A DNA stretch of 25,753 nt from a virus. The translations under genes were made by a program, and so were the position numbers. The stretch is taken from the IMG/VR virus record IMGVR_UViG_3300023172_000174, positions 1 through 25,753 of that record. The stretch is one strand, 5' to 3'. The notes beneath the pieces were generated by a model that had not been told where the DNA came from, made no database searches, and saw only the letters and a list, made by a program, of their open reading frames with translations. Below, piece after piece: positions 9,875 through 18,077 of the stretch. Numbering within the stretch: position 1 is the first letter of the stretch; every line of letters begins with the position of its first letter.

Positions 9875-12382
9875 TTAGTCGGTAATTTCTATAAGATCTG
9901 ACCCAGAAAGAGTTTGCCTGTTGAAATAAGTGCTAACCTTCATTTCAAAGGTTGCTTTAAAATCCTTTTCAATTTTAGGCATGACTACTATCAATTGTTG
10001 TGTCATAACTTTGTCAGGGCGAGTCATATCATAGTCCAAACTCAACTGATCATAAAAGAACGTATCCCTAATATACAACGCCAACTCAAAACCTGCGCTG
10101 TAGTCAATTTTACCGCGAGAGTTGTATAACGTGTATACGCAAGCACGACCTTCGTACTTCAATTGGTTAATAGGATAACCACCTTTTACAATAGACTTCT
10201 GAGTACCACCACCATCTTCTTTACGGTATGGTTCACGCCAGTATCTTGCTTTAGCATCTGCTTCCTTTTTACCGTCAACTGCTTCGCGGATACCATTGGC
10301 AGGATTATAGTATCCTTCCGTAACCTGTAATCGGAAGTTCTTAAATTCTTTTGCCGAAGAAATACCTTCCATCAACCATGCGTGTAGGTAAAACTGACGG
10401 GCAAGATCCTGCCTATCTTTTACTATGGGCACAAACTCAAGTGAAGTCTTAGATCCTGGTGCGCCAAAGAACTTCGACATTGTACTAGATTTTGACAATC
10501 GGGTTCTACTTGTAATCGGAGCATCCATCTTATCAGGATTATAAACTGGATCTGCTACGATAGTCCTAGTTGCCGCCTGTTTGTTTTTGGGCGTAAAGGT
10601 CTTAGAAGCACGTTCCAAAGGATTGCCGAGCAACGTGTAACCGAATCTAGGGGTCGGTTCGCTACTGCCAGTTCTTTTCATTTCATACGGTGCTGATGGT
10701 GCAGGATCTTTATATTTTTCAGATATTCTATTTTCGTCAAGCAAAGAACCGATACACAGCGGACCATTAGTTTGCATCTCAGGCGCAGTGGTTGCATCAG
10801 CAGCACCGTCCATTGTACGCAACTTTGATCGAATCTCTGCTGTACTCGGCGTCCAGTTAAAATAGTAACTGTATGTGTCATGTTTAGCGATTTTATCTTC
10901 TAATGCACCATCCTCGTCAATAACAACTTTGCGTACAGCAAATGGAGAAGTCTTGTTCCAAACTTCCCACCATTTAGTTGGATTGCCATAGTAATCATAC
11001 AGTGGTTCGTGCACAATCTCAGATTCTGGAGAAGTCATTGCATAACCTTGGTTCGGTCCCAGAGGTCCTGCTGCTACCCAGAAGTCTGGATCGGTATGCA
11101 CCGCTGATCCGTCAAAATTCATTGACTGTCGGACTACGTGATTTGCCTTTGCGTTCCACCCCCACTCATACTGATAGCTTGGTTTGATGCCAGTTCCCAT
11201 ATCGCTAGTGCCGTCATGGCGAGTTTCGCCAGTCCATGGTGGGTAGTCTCTAGTGGGAGGAGGAGGACTATAAGCACCACCAGCACCTGTACCACCAGCA
11301 ACTTTTGCAAGTTTAGCATTTATAGCATTCGTCGCGTGATCAGCGCGATAAGCATCATCTGCCTGTTCTGCTTTAGTGGCAAAGTTTGAAATGTGTGCAC
11401 TATGCGCCTCTTCAGAATATTTTGCATATTTGGCAGTCCATGCTTCTAACGCACGACCTACCAAGTTTCCGTGGAATACTGTGTTCTTTCCTTGCGTGTC
11501 GTCGCCGCCACCCGTAAACAATGAACCAAAGAAATGAAACTGCTCGCCGCCAATTTTACCTTTCTCTCCGATGAGACGTAGATCTTTGGAAGATATCACT
11601 GTGTTTTTACCAGCAGAAGTTGTAATATGTTCCTCTGCTGACATTCTAATGCCACGGCGAGCATTAGGTATAATATCTCTGTTAGACAAAATACGAAAAT
11701 CTTTTTTGGTAATTATCTTGTGTTCATGAGCAGTGAAGTCTACAACATCACCCCAAACCTTGGTGTCTTTGTTTCCACGAACGATAGTCTGATGCGCGTC
11801 ACCAGTTTCGGTGATATATGTACCATGTACCGAGTGATTGTGATTACCACCAACATCAACGTTGTAGGAACCACCGACCGTCAGATTATAGTTTCCGTTG
11901 ACCGTTAGATTGAGGTCACCGTCATATGTTAGATTACCTTCGCCCTGTACTATAACTTCGTGATCAGCACCGACAACCTGAATTTGATGGGTCCGAGAAG
12001 CAACTAGGACGGATCCGTCTTGTTTGAGTTCTACACCTGCGCCAGTATGATGCTTGATAAGGATTCTCTGATTCCCAGGAGTATCATCGATCTCAAAAGA
12101 ATGTCCGGAAGGTGTTTCATTTGCCTGATTAAAAGGAAAAATGGAAGTGGTACCAACTGGGACATCAAAACTAACACCCATGGTGCTCCCGCGCATCCAA
12201 AGATCATTGATTCTTACGCCACGTCCAGGAGCACTAACATTACTCGCAAACCAATTATATCGTAATGGGTATTCGCCAGTAGGATCCGCTGATCCGTCTA
12301 AAGGAACGCCAGTAGTGAGTTCTTTACCTTGTTCTTCAGGATTGCTTATACGATCCGTGACTTTATTAGATCCAGTTGTCAT
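9875..12382 (-). CDS. 5: Central spike: VgrG/gp5-type beta-helix fused to a degenerate Hedgehog/M15-like domain
   Basis: The protein has 835 aa. Residues about 91-125 (PSGHSFEIDDTPGNQRI onward) match the region that leads into the needle of gp5 and VgrG proteins. Residues about 154-212 form octapeptide-like beta-helix repeats such as GNYNLTVG and GSYNVDVG, as in the trimeric needle of T4 gp5. Residues 310-362 are Ala-rich with A-x(2-3)-A spacing and may be coiled or helical. Proline-rich linkers follow. The C-terminal part (about 650-785) has FRLQVTEGYYNP and LKYEGRAC, very like the VTEGW and LHYEGRAVD blocks of Hedgehog and M15-type peptidase folds, but the zinc-ligand His and Asp are replaced. 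The OB fold and lysozyme of gp5 are not here; they are in the 300-aa protein upstream. It overlaps the amidase gene by one base. Confidence 0.75.
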   Translation of the reverse strand: MTTGSNKVTDRISNPEEQGKELTTGVPLDGSADPTGEYPLRYNWFASNVSAPGRGVRINDLWMRGSTMGVSFDVPVGTTSIFPFNQANETPSGHSFEIDDTPGNQRILIKHHTGAGVELKQDGSVLVASRTHQIQVVGADHEVIVQGEGNLTYDGDLNLTVNGNYNLTVGGSYNVDVGGNHNHSVHGTYITETGDAHQTIVRGNKDTKVWGDVVDFTAHEHKIITKKDFRILSNRDIIPNARRGIRMSAEEHITTSAGKNTVISSKDLRLIGEKGKIGGEQFHFFGSLFTGGGDDTQGKNTVFHGNLVGRALEAWTAKYAKYSEEAHSAHISNFATKAEQADDAYRADHATNAINAKLAKVAGGTGAGGAYSPPPPTRDYPPWTGETRHDGTSDMGTGIKPSYQYEWGWNAKANHVVRQSMNFDGSAVHTDPDFWVAAGPLGPNQGYAMTSPESEIVHEPLYDYYGNPTKWWEVWNKTSPFAVRKVVIDEDGALEDKIAKHDTYSYYFNWTPSTAEIRSKLRTMDGAADATTAPEMQTNGPLCIGSLLDENRISEKYKDPAPSAPYEMKRTGSSEPTPRFGYTLLGNPLERASKTFTPKNKQAATRTIVADPVYNPDKMDAPITSRTRLSKSSTMSKFFGAPGSKTSLEFVPIVKDRQDLARQFYLHAWLMEGISSAKEFKNFRLQVTEGYYNPANGIREAVDGKKEADAKARYWREPYRKEDGGGTQKSIVKGGYPINQLKYEGRACVYTLYNSRGKIDYSAGFELALYIRDTFFYDQLSLDYDMTRPDKVMTQQLIVVMPKIEKDFKATFEMKVSTYFNRQTLSGSDLIEITD

Positions 12383-13881
12383 TAGAAATTTTTCTCCAGC
12401 ATATCAGGATCCTTAGTTAATACATCTGGTCCCGACCCCTCAAGTGCCTTCAGGATATCCTGAGGAGACAATGCAGGGTCGTTCGGTGGGTCTAGGTATA
12501 ATGATTGCTTGTTGAAATTATTGTACACATAGTCTCGTACATCAAATCCTGGGTCGTCTTGAGATATATCTACGTCCATATGCCCTAATGCTTGACCACC
12601 AGGATATTGATCAAAGAACGTTCGGAATATTTGATATAAACTATTATACTGTGATTGCGTAATACTCCTCGGGGAGATTTCCATTTCTATCGCTCTAGTA
12701 TCTGTGGGAACGTTGACGCCGCCCACTAGACACACGCCAATAGAATATGCATTATGTCCATTGGTTGGACAGTGACTGCCAGCACTATTCAAGGGGACGC
12801 CACGTTCTACTGCGCCATTGCGTTGAATTATTAGGTGATATGCGTTATCACCAGCACCTGTTAGAGTAGTTAGTTCTGACGCAGAAAGGTTCGCATTTGT
12901 AAAAGTTTCTGACCAGTGAACAATAATTTCAGAGATATCTCTTGTCATACTTGCCATCTCTGCTTCTAATTCTTCAACCGAAGAAATAAACTGACCTCCT
13001 GGTTGTATATTTTCTTCACCGATCTTATACGATTCCGGTCCTCGATACCCTATCAACTCAAAATCTTCTTCCTCAGTTAAACTTTGAATTGTGCCTTTTG
13101 TTTGCTCAGCGATACTTTTAAGCGGAGCGAGATCTCCTCCATTCTCACCTTGTATCGTGGCAGCAACTAGGTCGTTTGTGGTGGTATCTGATACCTCTGA
13201 AGTGTCAATAATTCCTGCAGCATCAGAAACAGCATCGACTATACTCTCCGCTGCTACAGTAGATTGCGGTCCTAAAATATTATTAGCAGAAACCAGACTT
13301 TGATTGCTTGTTATTTGATTAATAGTAACCGCAGCAGCATCGCTTATACTAGCAGGGTTTCCTAACGCATCTACTATAGCATTAGACCCAAGAGCATCAT
13401 TAATAATATTTTTCGTATCGTTTATTTGGTTTAGTGCAGCGTTTTGCACGAATCCTGGTAAACCTGCTGAAAATATAGAATCGTCTACTTTGTTCAGAAC
13501 AGAGTTTAATTTTTTATCGTATAATGCTTTTATTCCTGCAAGTTGATTTTCGACATTGACTTGAGGCGCACCGCCAAGTTTTCCTAAAATGTTGTTGCTT
13601 TGTAATACAGTCGACAATACTTGCTTGCTCATTCCTGGTGTAGACCCGACCATAACATCCGCAACTTGATCATAAAGATCGGTAGGGATATTTGATCTGT
13701 TCGTTAAAGAAACACCAGGATTATTTCCGATGAAATTGTTTATCAAATTGTTTATTTGAGTAACTGCTTCTTGTGGTAGATTACCACCAGTCATTGCTTG
13801 TAATGCAGCATCGGTTCCGTTCGATCTCGTCAAACCTTGTGCAATAAGTGTATTCAAAGAAGATACGTTAGCGATTGCCAT
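12382..13881 (-). CDS. Tail-associated N-acetylmuramoyl-L-alanine amidase-like protein
   Basis: The protein has 499 aa. Residues 1 to about 300 are Ala/Asn/Ser-rich, low in motifs and probably helical. Residues about 318-460 are an Amidase_2/PGRP domain close to T7 lysozyme: IIVHWSE (H322), NAYHLIIQRNG (Y348), GSH (H370), and SIGVCLVGG (380-388), which is identical to the T7 protein over those nine residues. The third block is GHMDVD (H434) then DDPGFD (D443). H322, H434 and D443 would bind zinc, with Asp in place of the T7 Cys. The Lys that sits two residues before that ligand in T7 lysozyme is Gln here (Q441). It would cut the amide bond between muramic acid and L-Ala. It lies between hub and spike genes with TAATG overlaps on both sides, so it is probably carried in the virion. 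Confidence 0.8.
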   Translation of the reverse strand: MAIANVSSLNTLIAQGLTRSNGTDAALQAMTGGNLPQEAVTQINNLINNFIGNNPGVSLTNRSNIPTDLYDQVADVMVGSTPGMSKQVLSTVLQSNNILGKLGGAPQVNVENQLAGIKALYDKKLNSVLNKVDDSIFSAGLPGFVQNAALNQINDTKNIINDALGSNAIVDALGNPASISDAAAVTINQITSNQSLVSANNILGPQSTVAAESIVDAVSDAAGIIDTSEVSDTTTNDLVAATIQGENGGDLAPLKSIAEQTKGTIQSLTEEEDFELIGYRGPESYKIGEENIQPGGQFISSVEELEAEMASMTRDISEIIVHWSETFTNANLSASELTTLTGAGDNAYHLIIQRNGAVERGVPLNSAGSHCPTNGHNAYSIGVCLVGGVNVPTDTRAIEMEISPRSITQSQYNSLYQIFRTFFDQYPGGQALGHMDVDISQDDPGFDVRDYVYNNFNKQSLYLDPPNDPALSPQDILKALEGSGPDVLTKDPDMLEKNF

Positions 13882-14906
13882 TATTCAGGAACCTCATCAA
13901 CAGGAGATATGAAGTTCAAGATACCTTCTTTACCGTCTTTAACATATGTCAAACCTTTGATTGGCGGATAATTACCAATCTCAGTTGCCATAGCAGGCAA
14001 GGTATCGTCGTACATACCGTTGGTCCCCTCAACCAGAACTTCGTCTAACATAAATTTAATACTCTTTGGCGTTGCGCTGTTTACAATACGCCAAGGATAA
14101 TGGTTTCGCTCATTATCTAGGTGATAAATGTCAGGGTCGTTTGGTATTCCTGGGAATCCATCAACTCTGGCATCATCTTCCTGTAACTCGCGAACTTGCA
14201 TGCCACCGATAGAGTGCGTAACTGTATCATAATACCATGCAACGATGTCGCTGAACACTGCAGTAATACCATCTACAGGTTTATACGTGCCGTTGACAAT
14301 CATCGGAGGAACAACTGGTGCATCTTTCCAAAGATACCCATACTTCCAAGATTCGGTAGAAGGTTCGCCCCATTCAGGTGCTTGTCCATATGGCGTCGGT
14401 GGCGGTGTTCTTCCTGGTGCGCCAGTTCCATCAGCACCAGTTTCAGGTTCATACCAAAAAGTATAGGTTTCACCAATGACTCTCTCGTACAAGAACTTTT
14501 CTTTACCTGTTTCATTGACGTGGTGAAACTCGTCCTCATACATATGGTCGCCTGCTTGGCCACCTTGCGCTTCCCACCACAACGGCATTTCCATTTCACC
14601 GTGAATATACAGCATACCAGTGCCGTAGGTAAGATGGTCTATGTCAGGAACTTCTTCCGTGAGCGATACCCAACCATCTGCACGATCTTTGTGTACTAGG
14701 CGACCATCATTTTTAGATGAACCGTGAGAATTTAGGGAACCGAATCGCTCGAAGTCACGGACACCGTATCTTCCGATATTAGATAAGTTCTCGATCAACC
14801 ACTGTTTAATTCTCTCAGCATGGATTGCTTCAAGTTCTCGTAACCCAATACGATCCAAAAAGTTTTTGATATACTGATTAATTTCGCTGAGGTTTATAGT
14901 TGGCAT
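13881..14906 (-). CDS. Conserved-position hub protein of unknown function
   Basis: The protein has 341 aa and I do not recognise the family. It starts with an amphipathic helical stretch (residues 1-50), is rich in Trp, Tyr, His and acidic residues, and has a Pro/Gly-rich loop around residues 160-180 (GAPGRTPPPTPYG). No signal peptide, membrane segment or catalytic motif was noticed. Both ends overlap neighbours by one base (TAATG): the OB/lysozyme gene upstream and the amidase gene downstream. Because every neighbour belongs to the central hub and spike, it is likely a structural hub or spike component, or a clamp holding the amidase. That is inference from position only. Confidence 0.6.
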   Translation of the reverse strand: MPTINLSEINQYIKNFLDRIGLRELEAIHAERIKQWLIENLSNIGRYGVRDFERFGSLNSHGSSKNDGRLVHKDRADGWVSLTEEVPDIDHLTYGTGMLYIHGEMEMPLWWEAQGGQAGDHMYEDEFHHVNETGKEKFLYERVIGETYTFWYEPETGADGTGAPGRTPPPTPYGQAPEWGEPSTESWKYGYLWKDAPVVPPMIVNGTYKPVDGITAVFSDIVAWYYDTVTHSIGGMQVRELQEDDARVDGFPGIPNDPDIYHLDNERNHYPWRIVNSATPKSIKFMLDEVLVEGTNGMYDDTLPAMATEIGNYPPIKGLTYVKDGKEGILNFISPVDEVPE

Positions 14907-15808
14907 TATCTCGCTCCAAGTCCTCCGTAAATTCCTTTCGCCTTGCCTATAGCACCACCAACGCTACAAGCAGTCCTAGGGTCGACATAATATTTAACTA
15001 GTTGCGCGACCTGTCCGTTACCTTTTTCTTCAATACCGTCAACTTTCTCTCCATACAAGTTGCCTTCTATCTCGCGTGCGCGCAAGACTTTGGACATGGC
15101 CATCGAACGAGCAGTTTTTAGTTCGTGAAGAACATATAGTAACTGCCCCTCAAAATCTTTATCGTCTCTAGTTGGTGCTAATCGACTTATATAAGCAAAA
15201 AATCTATGATACCGAGGACTGTTAGGTTGCCATCCAGCGATACCTATACCGTTCCCAGTTTGCGTAGGATCTAATCCGCTGACCTCTTGCAAAACACCTG
15301 TAATAGAAGATGCTTGTTTTGCGTTAAACCCATTATCTATAAAGTATCTAGCAACATCTCCTGCTGACGCTGGACCAGAATTTTGCACCTCTGGGTCAAT
15401 AGCGTCCGCATTAGATTGTTGAAACGAATACGTGAATGGATTGGTTGCCATATCTTCACGATTAGATGCTTGTACCGTAGTCGGAAACTCGATACGAGGA
15501 AGCGAACCCAAAACCAGTGGCAACTGAGAAGTAGCACCGTCTAAGAAAAATCCGAAAACTAGTGCACCAGGAAGTATCATGGTGCTAGTTCCTAATCCAG
15601 ACACGCCATATGTATCACCAGGATTCATAACTTGCGCCCAAGGAAGATCGCGCTGAGGGATACCAGACTCGTCAGCAACGTCAGTGTGGATACCATGTAT
15701 GCGAATCTTTACTCGTCCCTCTAATCCGTAGGGAGGAGTATTATCAATTACATTAGCAACAAACCAACGTACATTATCTCCGTAATATTCGTTTTCCCAA
15801 GTCTTCAT
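14906..15808 (-). CDS. 5: gp5-type OB-fold hub protein with a phage-lysozyme-2-like domain
   Basis: The protein has 300 aa. Residues about 11-106 match the N-terminal OB domain of T4 gp5: DNVRWFVANVIDN, GRVKIRIHGIH, IPQRDLPWAQV, and GALVFGFFLDG followed by LPLVLGSLP. Residues about 148-250 resemble the phage tail lysozyme family (Phage_lysozyme2): ARYFIDNGFNAKQASSITGVL, SGLDP, then GIGIAGW. In that family a Glu directly precedes the SG(L/F)xP motif. Here that position is V176 and a Glu sits one residue earlier (E175), and the usual GIAQW reads GIAGW. The protein therefore supplies the OB and lysozyme-like parts of gp5 without the needle. It follows the gp27-like hub gene with a TAATG overlap, as expected because gp27 and gp5 form one complex in T4. 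Confidence 0.8.
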   Translation of the reverse strand: MKTWENEYYGDNVRWFVANVIDNTPPYGLEGRVKIRIHGIHTDVADESGIPQRDLPWAQVMNPGDTYGVSGLGTSTMILPGALVFGFFLDGATSQLPLVLGSLPRIEFPTTVQASNREDMATNPFTYSFQQSNADAIDPEVQNSGPASAGDVARYFIDNGFNAKQASSITGVLQEVSGLDPTQTGNGIGIAGWQPNSPRYHRFFAYISRLAPTRDDKDFEGQLLYVLHELKTARSMAMSKVLRAREIEGNLYGEKVDGIEEKGNGQVAQLVKYYVDPRTACSVGGAIGKAKGIYGGLGAR

Positions 15809-17187
15809 TACGCAGTGCCTCCATCAAGGTCTGCAACTTTAGTTACAGATACAGCGACCTCGTGGGTGGTTGACTGAAAAATATTTCTACACTTATGTAT
15901 TAGATAAGTACCAGATAAATCTTTATTAAATTCTTCGTCGCCAGCAGTTTCAACGTTGGTGTTTTTAAAATTAATTTTTATTAAGTCGCCGACAGTAACG
16001 CCAGATGCGCCGTTTTCAAGTTGTGACCAAAACGAGATTCCTGGCAATATTAAGTCAATCATGTTTTTATTGAACAGACTCTTTACAGCATAATGCCTTA
16101 ATTTGTTGAGTGCTTCTGACTGATCGAACACATCGTGATAACTATTCCTGTATCCGTAGGTTCCATAAGAAGTTACGAGGTTTATATAACGGGCATCAAA
16201 CTCATCGAGTGTTTTAGTCTCGTTGTCGATAGTAAGTTTCTGTTCGTCATCAAAAACATTTTGTTTGCCTCCCTTCATCATACCACCTTCAGTGTCCATC
16301 TTCTCTATAAGATCGGTTACACCAAAATGCCTAGAATATCTTTGACTGCTAAACACATCATAAGAACTCATCATAGCACCAGCAGAACTTTCTGCTGCTA
16401 GTTTCAAGGTGTCTTGTAAGTTCTCAAATGAGATTTTCTTTACGATAAATGCCTGCTTCGAAATGTCTGCACCACCAGCAGATTGTCCTCTCGCCTGAGA
16501 ATATAGGACAGGAAGTTCTTCGTTCCAGATTTCTTTTTTGTACATATCCTCTAAATTACCAAAACGAATAACATCTTTGCCGCCATTTAATTGTTGATCA
16601 TAAATCGTTTGATATGCATAAAAAGGTGCGCCAATTTTAGTTGTTGCTCTGTCCATTAACCATTCAACTGCTTCTAAAGGACTAATGTATGGCGTAATAA
16701 TTCTTACAGGTGACTGCTTACTTTTTTGCCCGTCCATATAGTTTCTATCAGTTCGCACTTCTAAGTGGTTCTTTAGTATAGACTCAGATATATCTTCTAA
16801 TTTACCAGTGTAAGAACGAGAGATTTTTATAAACTGATCTTTGTATGCATGAGGCGCAATCAGGTTTAAATGGTACATTTCACTACGCTCACTCAGTTTC
16901 CTGACTTGAACAATAGATACGATGTTAAACTTTATATCTACCTTTGCTTGAGGTATTTCCGGAATCTGAATACTCAAGTCTATTTGCTCAGTGCCTTTCA
17001 ACTTTATTTCGTCAAACACACCAAGATCGTCAAATACCAGTATTTGTCCAGTAACATAAGGTTTTTCTAGATCTTCGAAAAAATCTATTTCGGCGATCAT
17101 TTGTTTTACGTCATAGTCATCGCTCAGTCTGTCTGCGCTGATTACTGCTTTCGTAATGACATATTCTTGTTGTACATTCTGTACCAT
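15808..17187 (-). CDS. 27: gp27-like baseplate hub protein
   Basis: The protein has 459 aa against 391 aa for T4 gp27. The N-terminal part has YVTGQILVFDDLGVFDEIKL (residues 44-63) followed by EQIDLSIQIP and a long beta-rich region, a pattern shared by gp27 and other trimeric hub proteins. The C-terminal GVTVGDLIKINFK and LSGTYLIHKCRNIF also fit tail hub proteins, which use such modules to connect tube and spike. In T4, gp27 forms a trimeric ring holding gp5. Here it is directly upstream of the OB-fold gp5 part, with a one-base overlap, and one base after the gp53 stop. Similarity to gp27 is by pattern and position and would need a profile search to confirm. Confidence 0.7.
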   Translation of the reverse strand: MVQNVQQEYVITKAVISADRLSDDYDVKQMIAEIDFFEDLEKPYVTGQILVFDDLGVFDEIKLKGTEQIDLSIQIPEIPQAKVDIKFNIVSIVQVRKLSERSEMYHLNLIAPHAYKDQFIKISRSYTGKLEDISESILKNHLEVRTDRNYMDGQKSKQSPVRIITPYISPLEAVEWLMDRATTKIGAPFYAYQTIYDQQLNGGKDVIRFGNLEDMYKKEIWNEELPVLYSQARGQSAGGADISKQAFIVKKISFENLQDTLKLAAESSAGAMMSSYDVFSSQRYSRHFGVTDLIEKMDTEGGMMKGGKQNVFDDEQKLTIDNETKTLDEFDARYINLVTSYGTYGYRNSYHDVFDQSEALNKLRHYAVKSLFNKNMIDLILPGISFWSQLENGASGVTVGDLIKINFKNTNVETAGDEEFNKDLSGTYLIHKCRNIFQSTTHEVAVSVTKVADLDGGTA

Positions 17188-17188
17188 G

Positions 17189-18076
17189 TTATGATCTCGC
17201 AGTCAACAAGGCATTCCATTCAGTCAGAACTTGACTTATAACATCAGGTTTAATAACTTTTATCGAACGCAACTCGTCGTTGGTTTCCCTCAATCTTTCG
17301 AAATATGATACAGATTTTCTGGTATCTACACTAGACCATATAAAAGGATAAGGTGCATCGTCTGAATAACTTGGTTGCACCCAATTACCATCAGCATCTT
17401 CGTAATGATGCGGGGCATCGTACTGGCGATAAGTTTGAACATTAGTCGTTCTTTCATACTGAGTTGTTGGCGTGAAATTATAATTTCCTGCTATGATGTA
17501 TTTCGCAGAAGCTTCGTCAATAGTGACAAGACTGCCTGTATTAATTCCTGGCAACACACCATCAGTAATCGTTGGAAACGGAGTGCCTTTAAAGTCGATA
17601 TGAAGTAACGCCAAGTCTTGATCTATTCGTACTATTTGACCTGCTCTTTTGTCTTGTTCAAACCATACATATGCTCCAACTTTGAAACTAGTAGATCGAG
17701 ACAACGGTTTGTTTGGTTCTGAATCTTCGCCTAGTTGTATCAAACTCACAGTACCAGTCGTGCGCACTGATAAATTCGGATAGTATTCTTGCGCTCTCCG
17801 GTATAGTTGAGAGTTAGCGATTGGCCAATGTTGTTCTCTCAGGTGATCATTCATCAACCAGAACGTCCAGTAATGATCTGACGTGCCATAAAGTTTGAAA
17901 GAAACTTGGTCAGGTCTTTCGCTGTTTTGAATTTGATAGTTCTGATAAAACGAGACATATTCTTTTATTTGATCTAGGATGTCAATATAAACACTTATGT
18001 TTTGAAACTTTGTGGATGTTTCGTTGTTGCCGAACTTGTATAATACTTCTGGGAATTTTCTAAAATAATTACTCAT
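17189..18076 (-). CDS. 53: Baseplate wedge subunit gp53
   Basis: The start is taken at ATG 18076 (MSNYFRKFPE), not the in-frame ATG at 18094. The later one is preceded by GAGGAGGGG at good spacing, begins one base after the upstream stop, and starts the conserved part. The 295-aa product follows T4 gp53 (196 aa) at both ends: RPDQVSFKLYGTSDHYWTFW and MNDH near residues 54-77, and ERLRETNDELRSIKVIKP near the C-terminus. The extra length is an inserted stretch at about residues 105-190, mainly beta-type, with VGAYVWFEQ. gp53 closes the wedge against gp6 and gp25. It is between the tube-cap gene and the hub gene in the operon. Confidence 0.85.
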   Translation of the reverse strand: MSNYFRKFPEVLYKFGNNETSTKFQNISVYIDILDQIKEYVSFYQNYQIQNSERPDQVSFKLYGTSDHYWTFWLMNDHLREQHWPIANSQLYRRAQEYYPNLSVRTTGTVSLIQLGEDSEPNKPLSRSTSFKVGAYVWFEQDKRAGQIVRIDQDLALLHIDFKGTPFPTITDGVLPGINTGSLVTIDEASAKYIIAGNYNFTPTTQYERTTNVQTYRQYDAPHHYEDADGNWVQPSYSDDAPYPFIWSSVDTRKSVSYFERLRETNDELRSIKVIKPDVISQVLTEWNALLTARS

Positions 18077-18077
18077 A

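Noticed and set aside
9875-9888. Late promoter for gp25 from the ACTAAATA-like motif near the spike stop
   Set aside because: It lies downstream of the gp25 stop-to-start order (at the end of the spike gene, after gp25 in coordinates), matches only six of eight bases, and points away from gp25.
12450-12463. Perfect 14-bp palindrome TCAGGATATCCTGA inside the amidase gene
   Set aside because: It lies in coding sequence, has no U-run, no nearby promoter and no second copy, so it is most likely chance.
14196-14699. 167-codon open frame on the plus strand, opposite the 341-aa gene
   Set aside because: The minus-strand gene is tightly coupled to both neighbours and protein-like; the plus frame has no recognisable features.
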